Positions 1 to 9,980 of a DNA stretch of 26,661 nt are shown in pieces (the first letter of the stretch is position 1; every line of letters starts with the position of its first letter). The translations under genes were made by a program, and so were the position numbers. The notes under the pieces are model-generated. The model saw only the letters and a list, made by a program, of their open reading frames with translations, was not told where the DNA came from and made no database searches. Source of the stretch: JAAYZH01 sp964479695 (GTDB taxonomy: Bacteria; Bacillota; Clostridia; Saccharofermentanales; Fastidiosipilaceae); contig CAYZSO010000035.1 in NCBI GenBank assembly GCA_964479695.1, positions 1 through 26,661 of the forward strand, in the 5' to 3' direction.

Positions 1-1
1 T

Positions 2-3000
2 ATTTCAATCCACGCCGCCCATATGGACGGCGACCTGCTCACGGCCGCGCTTCGTCGGGTCAGAATTGTAATTTCAATCCACGCCGCCCATATGGACGGC
101 GACACGTGCGGAAATTTGGGTTTTCGATGAGCTTTATATTTCAATCCACGCCGCCCATATGGACGGCGACCATGACTGATAGCGCCGTCCCGACCTGTTC
201 AAATATTTCAATCCACGCCGCCCATATGGACGGCGACGCTCTGGATCGTTCACTATTTCAGCATGGGACACATTTCAATCCACGCCGCCCATATGGACGG
301 CGACCGGCGCAGGAGTTAAGACCGCAACAGAAGTTATCAGTATTTCAATCCACGCCGCCCATATGGACGGCGACAAGCGACTTGTTAACCCTAATCGGAG
401 ACCATGCGATTTCAATCCACGCCGCCCATATGGACGGCGACAAGGATCAAGCGACGCAATCAAGAAAAATTTACTTATTTCAATCCACGCCGCCCATATG
501 GACGGCGACTTATGACCATATGTCTTATATATTCAAGGACACGATTTCAATCCACGCCGCCCATATGGACGGCGACAGTGCTTTGCGGGTTTTGTTCCCA
601 CTGTTCCCACATTTCAATCCACGCCGCCCATATGGACGGCGACGTTACGGATCGGCGTAGTCTCCTGCACGGCTTGATTTCAATCCACGCCGCCCATATG
701 GACGGCGACGTATTTCGTGCGCTTATTTGTCCATGCCGGGCCATTTCAATCCACGCCGCCCATATGGACGGCGACGAGCTTAAAGAAGGATCCGCCGCCA
801 TGATCGACCAATTTCAATCCACGCCGCCCATATGGACGGCGACGTGCCAGCGGGCAAAACCTACTGGCCGCCGAAATATTTCAATCCACGCCGCCCATAT
901 GGACGGCGACTCAAGCTCAATCAGAGGGCAGAGCGGGACGGCATATTTCAATCCACGCCGCCCATATGGACGGCGACCGGGGAAGAGGTGAGCCAGTCGC
1001 TCCGGGTTAAGGATTTCAATCCACGCCGCCCATATGGACGGCGACCCTTGCCTGGGTGTATTCCAGGACATGGGTCTGGGATTTCAATCCACGCCGCCCA
1101 TATGGACGGCGACCAGCCCCAGCTCCTGAATTTGCTTCTTAATGCTAATTTCAATCCACGCCGCCCATATGGACGGCGACTCCACTCATCAAGGCTCATC
1201 GTTACAAGCCATTCAATTTCAATCCACGCCGCCCATATGGACGGCGACATAATTTTCGTGTACTTTAATTTTTGCATCGTCTATTTCAATCCACGCCGCC
1301 CATATGGACGGCGACTACGTTGACTTTTTCCCGACGCTGGGAATAACGCAAATTTCAATCCACGCCGCCCATATGGACGGCGACTACGTTGACTTTTTCC
1401 CGACGCTGGGAATAACGCAAATTTCAATCCACGCCGCCCATATGGACGGCGACTTCAGACCGTGGTCAAGGACGCCTGGGAATTGTCATTTCAATCCACG
1501 CCGCCCATATGGACGGCGACGTGCTCATAAGCGGCGCGTCGGCTGTTATCCGAATTTCAATCCACGCCGCCCATATGGACGGCGACACAAATCAAGCCGG
1601 AGCAGTACGAAGCGGCCAAAATTTCAATCCACGCCGCCCATATGGACGGCGACACTCTTCCAGGATTGCTTCAACCGCACCCGGGTCATTTCAATCCACG
1701 CCGCCCATATGGACGGCGACACGATTTACGCTTCACAAAGCTGGTTCGCCTACATTTCAATCCACGCCGCCCATATGGACGGCGACTCTTGCATACTGGA
1801 CATCGGTCCTCGCCTGACCCATTTCAATCCACGCCGCCCATATGGACGGCGACTGAGGGGCACCCTCTCCCACGTATATACATGGTGTATTTCAATCCAC
1901 GCCGCCCATATGGACGGCGACTAAAAATCAATCACGGACCCGCCCGCCCGGCACATTTCAATCCACGCCGCCCATATGGACGGCGACGCGAGGCCGACAC
2001 ATATTCTAGATCGGCCTCGGCTATTTCAATCCACGCCGCCCATATGGACGGCGACCTGGGAAGAAGATACGGATCGCCGTGTTTTCGACAATTTCAATCC
2101 ACGCCGCCCATATGGACGGCGACCAGTTCATAGCTAACCTGCATGTAGTGCATATAAATTTCAATCCACGCCGCCCATATGGACGGCGACGCTCCCCCGC
2201 CCTACACCACACAACGTCACCTTCATATTTCAATCCACGCCGCCCATATGGACGGCGACCATTTCAAAGAACCATGTTTGAAGCTCGTCTATCTTATTTC
2301 AATCCACGCCGCCCATATGGACGGCGACTTGATTCCATTCTATTTGATGAATTACAACCAGAATTTCAATCCACGCCGCCCATATGGACGGCGACATATG
2401 CAATCTGCAGTCTGCTTTGGCTCCCTCCATATTTCAATCCACGCCGCCCATATGGACGGCGACTGATTTCTTAAAAGCCATACCCCATGACTATTCTATT
2501 TCAATCCACGCCGCCCATATGGACGGCGACCAACGGACGACCATCAAACGAACTATGTAATGCTATTTCAATCCACGCCGCCCATATGGACGGCGACCAA
2601 AGTGCACAAATATGCGAGTTGGCTTTGTGCATTTCAATCCACGCCGCCCATATGGACGGCGACTCCGTGTTCCTGGGTGTTCCCCAGACCACGGATATTT
2701 CAATCCACGCCGCCCATATGGACGGCGACGTGGAGTATTGGCGGAGGGTGCCCGAGGTCAAGTCATTTCAATCCACGCCGCCCATATGGACGGCGACGAT
2801 CTACGCCGTACATCAGAGACGAGAGCGCAAGAGATTTCAATCCACGCCGCCCATATGGACGGCGACTTGAGAGTCAACCCAAGCTCTGCCGTGCCCGACA
2901 ATTTCAATCCACGCCGCCCATATGGACGGCGACCGGAGGCTGCGGAGATCGAGGGCACGATTGTCGACGATTTCAATCCACGCCGCCCATATGGACGGCG

Positions 3001-4691
3001 ACGGCTTGGCGTGCTTGATCGGCTCACCGTCCAGCAATTTCAATCCACGCCGCCCATATGGACGGCGACTCCTCGACGTACGAGAGCCCACCGTTCAGAT
3101 CGGCATTTCAATCCACGCCGCCCATATGGACGGCGACCGACGATCAGCCAATTAGGCATGGGTTGTCCGTCATTTCAATCCACGCCGCCCATATGGACGG
3201 CGACTGCGTGTCGAGCATTATCGGGAATTTACACCACATATTTCAATCCACGCCGCCCATATGGACGGCGACTTTGCCGGGAAAACCGGCAGGAAAAATC
3301 GTGAACGATTTCAATCCACGCCGCCCATATGGACGGCGACATGTGACCACAGGAGAGCAGACCGACATCAAAAAATTTCAATCCACGCCGCCCATATGGA
3401 CGGCGACGGACGGCACGACCAACCCAAGCGGCACCTACGTCATTTCAATCCACGCCGCCCATATGGACGGCGACAAATCCATCAGGTGCAGACAGAGATC
3501 GACCGACTATTTCAATCCACGCCGCCCATATGGACGGCGACAGTCCCCATGGACAAGCTGGCGCCCAAGCTCATCCATTTCAATCCACGCCGCCCATATG
3601 GACGGCGACTGATCTCGGTCTGCTTAACGGCCCGCTTAAATGCCATTTCAATCCACGCCGCCCATATGGACGGCGACTCAATGAGCGATTCTAGCTCGCT
3701 CATCATGGTGACATTTCAATCCACGCCGCCCATATGGACGGCGACCTTCACATCTCCAGAATTGTCTACCAGCTTCATGGATTTCAATCCACGCCGCCCA
3801 TATGGACGGCGACATCTGGCCGATTTTTTTATGTCAATTTTTAGGTATTTCAATCCACGCCGCCCATATGGACGGCGACGGTGGTCTTGGCCACCCCCGC
3901 CAATGCCGACTCATTTCAATCCACGCCGCCCATATGGACGGCGACGCCAACAACGGCAAAAACCCGAAAGCCTATTACGTATTTCAATCCACGCCGCCCA
4001 TATGGACGGCGACCCCTACCTCCGCCAAGTGCGGGTCAGGGTCAGGGGCAATTTCAATCCACGCCGCCCATATGGACGGCGACGCGATCAGCGGCTACTC
4101 GGGCTACGTGCTGGGAACATTTCAATCCACGCCGCCCATATGGACGGCGACCACGCCAACTCACTGGATCTGGCTTGGGATTTGCATTTCAATCCACGCC
4201 GCCCATATGGACGGCGACGCGGAAGGGAAAAAGCAGTCAAAAGAGCCCCGAAGAATTTCAATCCACGCCGCCCATATGGACGGCGACGCTCGCCGTACAA
4301 TAACCTTTGTGGAATTTCATTTATTTCAATCCACGCCGCCCATATGGACGGCGACGATTGCACGCAATGCAACAAACATCGGTTTGCTGCATTTCAATCC
4401 ACGCCGCCCATATGGACGGCGACTTTGAGTACCTGCCATGCCAAGTTGCCCCAGCGATTTCAATCCACGCCGCCCATATGGACGGCGACGATTATCAACT
4501 GCGACGACGCGGATTAATGAGGTATTTCAATCCACGCCGCCCATATGGACGGCGACAAGCCCAGCCCCTCGCAAGAGGGGCTCGCTAAATAATTTCAATC
4601 CACGCCGCCCATATGGACGGCGACTGCCCGCCATCTATCTGGTGATCTTAATGGTCAGATTTCAATCCACGCCGCCCATATGGACGGCGAC
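2..4691 (-). CRISPR. Type I-C CRISPR array, 70 repeats / 69 spacers, open at left edge
   Basis: I count 70 copies of a 33-nt repeat that on the plus strand begins ATTTCAATCC and ends GGACGGCGAC, separated by spacers of about 33-37 nt. By eye all copies are identical. The minus-strand form begins GTCGCCGTCC and ends GTGGATTGAAAT, the standard type I-C repeat. It can fold as CGCCGTCC / GGGCGGCG with an ATAT loop and one G-U pair. The first repeat starts at 2 and the last ends at 4691. No degenerate terminal repeat is seen at the left, so the array probably continues outside the window. cas2 and the leader lie on the right, so transcription should run leftward on the minus strand, the same direction as the cas genes, with the newest spacers near 4650. 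Two neighbouring spacers are identical (1316-1351 and 1385-1420). Long open frames through the array are repeat translations, not genes. Confidence 0.98.
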
Positions 4692-4992
4692 GGCAATAGT
4701 ATAACGTTTTTCATGACAAACAGTAGGATTCTTTGTGCATAAATATATAATGTGCGAAGAACCTCTGATTACTTGCACATATTTGTCAAAGTACATTCTA
4801 TCTTCAGCAGAAAAACTCCTGCGAACTAGCCGGGGATTTCATGTGAGCTTATACTTCGCATAGCTTCTTAGCCATCCTGGGGATTCTTTGATTTGCTTTT
4901 GTTTACATGTAAAAGAAGTAATTTCACTCCCAAACAAGTATTTTGCTCACAAGAGATAACAAAAATCTTAAATGATTTTATAAGCGTATGCT
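4692..4992 (-). promoter_or_regulatory. CRISPR leader region
   Basis: This 301-bp AT-rich stretch lies between the last repeat and the cas2 stop codon, where type I-C leaders lie. It has no credible gene. A TTGACA hexamer is present on the minus strand at 4789-4784, but I find no good -10 element at the usual spacing, so the array promoter is not assigned. The role as leader is inferred from position and from the perfect repeat at its border. Confidence 0.75.
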
Positions 4993-5283
4993 TTAAAGGA
5001 TTGTTATATCAGTAATATCTCTAACGGCTTTTGCTCCAATATGGATCGTTTTGTTCGTATAATTCTGGCCTAAATTATAGAACCTGAGGCTATCTAGATC
5101 AAGATTGATTATTTTTTGTAACTCTACTTGGAGTTTTTTATATTGCATCGAATCTAATTGGCACTCAAACACAGAATTTTGAACTCGTAAACCATATTTC
5201 TCGCAAGCTCTGGCTACTTGTCGTAAACGTTTTTTTCCGGCAGCACTTGTAGTTGAAACGTCATAGCATACTAAAACCAACAA
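4993..5283 (-). CDS. cas2: CRISPR-associated endoribonuclease-fold protein Cas2 (type I-C)
   Basis: A 96-residue protein opening MLVLVCYDVST with QNSVFEC near residue 35 and DSLRFYNLG near residue 64, the standard pattern of type I-C Cas2. In this family Cas2 dimers bridge two Cas1 dimers to form the spacer-integration complex; the Asp of the first strand (YDV) is the conserved acidic position. The start is TTG at 5283, chosen because GGAGGTG at 5296-5290 lies seven bases upstream and the protein then has the normal family length. It is the last gene of the cas operon, 42 bp after cas1, and is followed by the leader and array. Confidence 0.96.
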   Translation of the reverse strand: MLVLVCYDVSTTSAAGKKRLRQVARACEKYGLRVQNSVFECQLDSMQYKKLQVELQKIINLDLDSLRFYNLGQNYTNKTIHIGAKAVRDITDITIL

Positions 5284-5325
5284 ATAAGCACCTCCAAGAA
5301 ATCCCCCTGTTAAATTGATTAACTT

Positions 5326-6360
5326 TTATATCCTATAGATAAACGGTGGATATGCATCGATATCACCTCGTAAAGCCTTGCCTAAAAGCAAAGCTTGTGT
5401 ATAGGGCACTTGCCCCCATGCAATCTTCTCTTTAAGATAGGGATGGATTAATTCTTCCTGTTTCCGACTTTGCCAATAGTTGAGTACAATCCGTTTACCA
5501 TCATCGCTCATCTCCACTGCATGATCTTCACGTATAGAAAAATGTTTTGCCTGTATTTCGAGACGGTTAATCAGGGTAAGAACACTCCTATCTACTAAAA
5601 CACTTCGCAACTCCTCCATCAGATCAAGTGCCAAACTCATCCTGCCAGGCCGATCTCTATGGAGAAATCCTACATATGGATCTAAACCGACGCATTCCAA
5701 TGCAGAAGCAACATCATGAGACAATATGGTGTACAAGTAAGAAAGAATGCAATTGACTCTATCCATAGGTGGTCTGCGTGAGCGTCCGGAAAAATGAAAG
5801 TCATCTTTCTGTCTTAAAATTAGAATGTCAAATATGCTGAAGTATAGTTGAGCCGACTCACCTTCTATACCTCGCAAGCTCTCCAACGATTCGGCCTCTA
5901 ATGCGAATTGATAGCGCTCTGTTAAAGCGCTTCTCACATTCATTAGCTCATCGGTTTCTATAGCCAGCTTATGGTCACGAATGTATCTGTCAATTAGCCA
6001 TCTTTGGTTATGTGTCTTTGCGAAAATAATGTTCCGAGCAATGTCGAGGCTTTGATCCAAATTGTCAGAACGCCTATATTGCTCTTTGCGTAATAAAACA
6101 TTTCCTTGGACTGGTCCAGAAACTCTACCCAGGAACCTACCGCTTCTACTCAAGAAACTAATTGCAATATTCTTACGCATACACTCACCCATTAAAGGTG
6201 CACTTACTCCCCTATATCCATGAGTGATTATCCCTTCAAAGTTCAGGAGAGGAAAACGGCCGATTACCTGGTCTTCACAAGTGACTTTAATTGTCTCATT
6301 ATCTAAGGACAGGTAATAGTCTGGGTTCATGATGTATAGTGTATTAAGTAGTTTCTTCAT
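5326..6360 (-). CDS. cas1: CRISPR integrase Cas1 (type I-C)
   Basis: A 344-residue Cas1 that inserts new spacers next to the leader, together with Cas2 and Cas4. The opening MKKLLNTLYI and following YYLSLDNETI match the type I-C branch, supporting this ATG. The metal-binding residues are visible: Glu166 in GIEGESA, His234 in GFLHRDRPG, and Asp246/Glu249 in LALDLMEEL. The length is normal and the frame is unbroken, so the gene looks functional. Its start overlaps the end of cas4 by 17 bases, which implies translational coupling. Confidence 0.97.
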   Translation of the reverse strand: MKKLLNTLYIMNPDYYLSLDNETIKVTCEDQVIGRFPLLNFEGIITHGYRGVSAPLMGECMRKNIAISFLSRSGRFLGRVSGPVQGNVLLRKEQYRRSDNLDQSLDIARNIIFAKTHNQRWLIDRYIRDHKLAIETDELMNVRSALTERYQFALEAESLESLRGIEGESAQLYFSIFDILILRQKDDFHFSGRSRRPPMDRVNCILSYLYTILSHDVASALECVGLDPYVGFLHRDRPGRMSLALDLMEELRSVLVDRSVLTLINRLEIQAKHFSIREDHAVEMSDDGKRIVLNYWQSRKQEELIHPYLKEKIAWGQVPYTQALLLGKALRGDIDAYPPFIYRI

Positions 6361-7018
6361 TCATGAACCCCCGTATATATGTCATAACGTTTGTTTCTCG
6401 GTTAAGTTTAGGCTGGCAGTAGTCTTTTAGACTACAAGCATCACATTTTTTCTGATATCGTACTTTGGGAACATAGGCACGATCGAAATACTCATGCATC
6501 TCATCTGCCATTTGGGTGACTTGATCTCTCAATTTAGAATCTATTTTTACTTCATGCCTTCTTCGCTGAGCTCCATAGTAAAGGTACGCAATCGGTATCG
6601 TTGCAGAGAGCATTTCTTCTAAGGCCAAAGCCTGAGCCGCCACTTGCATCTCATCTTCCAAGCCAATCTTCACTCGACCACGCTTATACTCCACAGGAAT
6701 CACCCTATATGTTCCTGTGCGTCCAGGAATTCTGATTGCATCAATTTCCTGCGAGCGATGAAATTCCACAATATCACATTGTCCAACCAGTCCAAGTTGA
6801 GTAGATCGGACTGGTAGCCCGCGTGTGATCAGAAGATCACCGCGGGTTTCCAGTTGTAAACCTTCATGTGCGTTCTCGTGCAAAGATCTGCCATCAAAAG
6901 TCAGGTAGTTTTCTACCCATACCTGTTCTATTGCAATCAGAGCCCATTGTCTCCTGCAAAAGACAAAGTGTTGAATATTCGACAGTTGGATATATTGGTC
7001 TTCGCTGTACTTCTCCAC
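6344..7018 (-). CDS. cas4: CRISPR-associated exonuclease Cas4 (type I-C)
   Basis: Cas4 is a RecB-type Fe-S nuclease that trims prespacers and helps select PAM-flanked ones. From the GTG at 7018 the product has 224 residues and begins with IQLSNIQHF from residue 10, as the family does. The frame stays open to 7081, but that longer start lies inside cas7 and adds 21 atypical residues. The four cluster cysteines are present: Cys21 in FCRRQW, and Cys192, Cys195 and Cys201 in a C-x2-C-x5-C tail. The RecB nuclease residues are Asp82 (QCDIVEF), Glu110 and Lys112 (VEYK). The gene starts four bases after the cas7 stop and overlaps cas1, so it is an internal gene of the operon. Confidence 0.94.
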   Translation of the reverse strand: MEKYSEDQYIQLSNIQHFVFCRRQWALIAIEQVWVENYLTFDGRSLHENAHEGLQLETRGDLLITRGLPVRSTQLGLVGQCDIVEFHRSQEIDAIRIPGRTGTYRVIPVEYKRGRVKIGLEDEMQVAAQALALEEMLSATIPIAYLYYGAQRRRHEVKIDSKLRDQVTQMADEMHEYFDRAYVPKVRYQKKCDACSLKDYCQPKLNRETNVMTYIRGFMNEETT

Positions 7019-7022
7019 ACAA

Positions 7023-7883
7023 TTAAAAACCTTCGTATACTTCTGGCTCCAGTCCGTCAAGTTTCTCGAGTGTAATCTCATAATCTAAGTAGCTGCTCGG
7101 AATATCAACATCAGCCTTCAACTGTACCTGTATAGAATTGTGAACTTTTGCAGGAGAATATTGCCCAAGCTTACTATTGTGTTCAAACCAGTAGAGCCTC
7201 TTCAAATCCATACTGCCTTCAGGACGTGCAGAGGAAGCATCACCTGCAAAAATGGTACGTAAAGCTTCTTTCAGTTTCTCTGCATCTTCAGCGCTGAATC
7301 CGGTACGTTCAGCGAGTTGTACATTGACCGAACCTTTAATCACATAGAGTCCGAAAGATACTCTATGTTTCATTCCCATCGTGTCAGCCCCCTTCTTTGG
7401 CCCACTCTCGGAGTTTACACTTTTGGTGATTTGGATAGACTCGATATCAACTGGGTCAAGTGTAAATGCAGATTGAATCGTTACAGGGCCTCTGATCCCT
7501 ACAGATACACCATCACCTTTCTTTTCTGTACCTTTGAAAGCAAAAAGTTGCCCGAATGAACGCACATCAAGATACTCTTCGCAAGCAGCTTTCGCAAAGG
7601 CTTTATCATCTTTCTTTGCAGCTTTCAACTTCCCGTTGTTGTCTGCACGACTCCGCAAACTATCATACTCGTCTACCCGGTTATCATCTGACTGGACAAA
7701 AACACTTTCTCCCATTTCCATCCAGCGGTTTCTGATTTTACGCTTCAGTGCCACATCACTGATTTCCCCCAAACCCTTTTCTGTAATTCTTGGGCGATTA
7801 CCATTCAAGGGATCACCATTGGGGTTCGCATTTTTAACTGTAACCAATCCTACAAAATCGATCTTGTGTTCTAAAGTTGCCAT
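7023..7883 (-). CDS. cas7: Cascade backbone protein Cas7 (Csd2, type I-C)
   Basis: A 286-residue Csd2-family protein. The N-terminus is typical: IDFVGLVTVKNANPNGDPLNGNRPR, followed by VALKRKIRNRW and a central VSVGIRGPVTIQSAF segment. Cas7 subunits polymerise along the crRNA spacer in the type I-C surveillance complex, with Cas5 at the 5' end and Cas8c recognising the PAM. The gene is complete, starts at ATG 7883, lies 43 bp after cas8c and directly precedes cas4. Because cas5 is missing from this locus, the normal binding partner for the repeat-derived handle must come from elsewhere, or the complex cannot form. Confidence 0.95.
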   Translation of the reverse strand: MATLEHKIDFVGLVTVKNANPNGDPLNGNRPRITEKGLGEISDVALKRKIRNRWMEMGESVFVQSDDNRVDEYDSLRSRADNNGKLKAAKKDDKAFAKAACEEYLDVRSFGQLFAFKGTEKKGDGVSVGIRGPVTIQSAFTLDPVDIESIQITKSVNSESGPKKGADTMGMKHRVSFGLYVIKGSVNVQLAERTGFSAEDAEKLKEALRTIFAGDASSARPEGSMDLKRLYWFEHNSKLGQYSPAKVHNSIQVQLKADVDIPSSYLDYEITLEKLDGLEPEVYEGF

Positions 7884-7926
7884 GTTTTTACCCTTTCAAA
7901 ATTTGATTATCTGGAGTTTTGAGTCT

Positions 7927-9792
7927 TTACTCTTCATTTGCTTCGGTGGTATCTACTTCTGACTGTTCTGCCTTTTTGTTCCGCCTTGCCTCGAATATAT
8001 AATTTTTCTGTGAGTTGTAACCCAAGAGAAATCTACCATCAAGACTCCGGGCATTAGCAAAATCAATAGGATCAATCTTTGCAGAAATTTCTTGTTCCAT
8101 GCGATAAAGATAATTATTGTTCCCTAATCGTGCCCTGTACGGGACGAGCTGTTTCATCACAATCTGCAATGTCTGACTGGGTCTCTCTGATAATTTGGCA
8201 AAATACCGTTGTACACTACTCGTTCTTGCTTCGCCGCCGCTCTTGTACTGTGCCAGTAATTCAATTTCGTCGAGCACAGCCATTAATCGACCTATGTTAT
8301 AAGTCAAATCATTTGTCTCTGTATCTACAGTCATACTCCAATTCTCCTTGAATCTTTGATTTCTATCTGCCCTTATCAAGCTAGATGCTACATTCCGCAC
8401 CTTTCTCCAATTTGTTTCTGAATATCGCTGAGGGTATTTTGCATTTTCATAAGCTGCCCGAACAATGTCTCCGGGGATACGGAGATTCTCGTCTAATACG
8501 ACCGGAAGCAACCTTTGCACAGTCTGAGCAGCAACCTTGTCATCCAAATCCAGAAAGTTTCCTCTCTCGACACCAAAAGCTACCAGTGCAATATCTCGAA
8601 GTGAGGGTGCGCCATAGTACGTGTAAGGTTTATCCTCTTTTAGGTTGTACCCACTATGTTGCCATGCAAGCCGCTGGTGCCAAGATTCGAGATTACGGAA
8701 ATAATCACTAGTGATATTTGGGTGGTACTCCCGATAAAATGGTATCGCCATTCTGCCAGGTGACGCAGCGTCGAGAACCATAATTGTAATTCCCGTTTGA
8801 TCACCCATTTCAGCTTGATAACTCTTCAAAGCCCGATGAAACTGAGCAGAAAACTGTTCGTTAGAGGAAAAATCAGATCCAAGCTCTACTAGGTCTTGGT
8901 TAGCAACCGTCTCTTCCGTTGTCTCTACATTTGCTTCTTCTTCCTCATTGGACAACACCATTTCCAAGAGTGTTTGAGTATCATCAAGAGGATCTGGGAT
9001 CTTTTCCCCCTCGGTTCCCCATACTAAGAACACCCTGTCACCTATGCGGATACCTTGTTTTTGAATCAACCATTTAAGTGCATTGTGCGCTTCCTGAGAT
9101 ACTTCATACGATACTTGGCTGGCTTCACTAGCGAATTCAAAACGTCCCCTGAAAGTAAACCCTGATTTATCATTAGAAGAAATAAGTTTAGCTCCGTCCC
9201 CTGCATGCCGAATCCTTTTTGGGTGTAGGCTTGTTATCACCCGCATCTCTCCAGTCGCATAATCGAACCCCGGTTCTCCTTGTAGCATTTCATAGAAACG
9301 CATATAAGATGTGATCAACTCATTATTCTCCCATGGTTTGCTCCTTGTGATCATATCTTCTTGAAGAACTACAAAACGGATGAAAACATCTTCTTGTTCT
9401 TGGTCACCCACGACGGTTGAAAATACAGGAGGCTTCTCTCCCTCTTGTTCCCAATTGTCCAGTAATAGACCTTGCTCATTTAAAAACAGAACGCCTACTT
9501 TGACCAAGTCTCCAATCAACGATTTCTTCTGAAGATAGGTATGAATCGCCACCAAATCCGGATGAGAAAATGGTGATTCTGCCCAAGCCCCTAGTAGTTG
9601 AGAATGTGCCTCATAACTATCAGGTCCTTTCTTTCCGCCGAACTTCACATAATCGCCTGCAACATATTGGAGCTTGTCATGTAGCGGATGTGCTCGACGT
9701 TTTGCACCGGGGCCAGATCTAGATGCCGAATCTTCAGTGCAAGGTATCAGTGTCTCTTTTTCCTCCTTCAGCACTAGCACTCGGGCGTCCAC
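7927..9792 (-). CDS. cas8c: Cas8c (Csd1) large subunit, 5'-truncated
   Basis: A 621-residue Csd1/Cas8c protein, the PAM-recognising large subunit of type I-C Cascade. Family features include SASRSG near residue 23, HPLHDKLQY near 37, and a C-terminal LDGRFLLGYNSQKNY near residue 590. The only usable start is GTG at 9792. The same frame reads on upstream as QVHRDGNFVD, which resembles the usual strand just before this point in Csd1. It then reaches a stop codon inside a 19-bp tandem repeat at 9808-9884. Full-length Csd1 normally has several dozen more residues here, so the gene has lost its 5' end. No cas5 or cas3 is found upstream; the next gene is an unrelated PHP protein. A short C-terminal acidic tail (EVDTTEANEE) closes the protein. 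Confidence 0.92.
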   Translation of the reverse strand: MDARVLVLKEEKETLIPCTEDSASRSGPGAKRRAHPLHDKLQYVAGDYVKFGGKKGPDSYEAHSQLLGAWAESPFSHPDLVAIHTYLQKKSLIGDLVKVGVLFLNEQGLLLDNWEQEGEKPPVFSTVVGDQEQEDVFIRFVVLQEDMITRSKPWENNELITSYMRFYEMLQGEPGFDYATGEMRVITSLHPKRIRHAGDGAKLISSNDKSGFTFRGRFEFASEASQVSYEVSQEAHNALKWLIQKQGIRIGDRVFLVWGTEGEKIPDPLDDTQTLLEMVLSNEEEEANVETTEETVANQDLVELGSDFSSNEQFSAQFHRALKSYQAEMGDQTGITIMVLDAASPGRMAIPFYREYHPNITSDYFRNLESWHQRLAWQHSGYNLKEDKPYTYYGAPSLRDIALVAFGVERGNFLDLDDKVAAQTVQRLLPVVLDENLRIPGDIVRAAYENAKYPQRYSETNWRKVRNVASSLIRADRNQRFKENWSMTVDTETNDLTYNIGRLMAVLDEIELLAQYKSGGEARTSSVQRYFAKLSERPSQTLQIVMKQLVPYRARLGNNNYLYRMEQEISAKIDPIDFANARSLDGRFLLGYNSQKNYIFEARRNKKAEQSEVDTTEANEE

Positions 9793-9807
9793 GAAATTGC
9801 CATCTCT

Positions 9808-9884
9808 ATGAACTTGTGCAGCTTTTATGAACTTATGCAGCTGTTATGAACTTATGCAGCTGTTATGAAATTATGCAGTTTTTT
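9808..9884. repeat. 19-bp tandem repeat at the truncated cas8c end
   Basis: Four consecutive copies of a 19-bp unit, plus strand ATGAACTTATGCAGCTGTT with minor changes, start at 9808, 9827, 9846 and 9865. The array runs directly into the 5' end of cas8c and supplies the in-frame stop that ends Cas8c-like reading. It is the likely junction of the deletion, or of a misassembly, that removed cas3, cas5 and the start of cas8c. Confidence 0.9.
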
Positions 9885-9980
9885 GAAGGGCTGAAATTGT
9901 AAGGTGCCTATTTTAAATATCGCAAGGAGACTGTTTTAACTGTCGAAACATTCATGATGTGACGAAACCCTATGACGTCC

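Noticed and set aside
106..4704. Long open frames across the first 4.7 kb, with repeated peptides such as FNPRRPYGRR and SIHAAHMDGD
   Set aside because: They are translations of the CRISPR repeat in three frames; spacer lengths keep some frames open by chance.
4784..4789. TTGACA on the minus strand as the CRISPR promoter
   Set aside because: No acceptable -10 element is found at 16-18 bp spacing.
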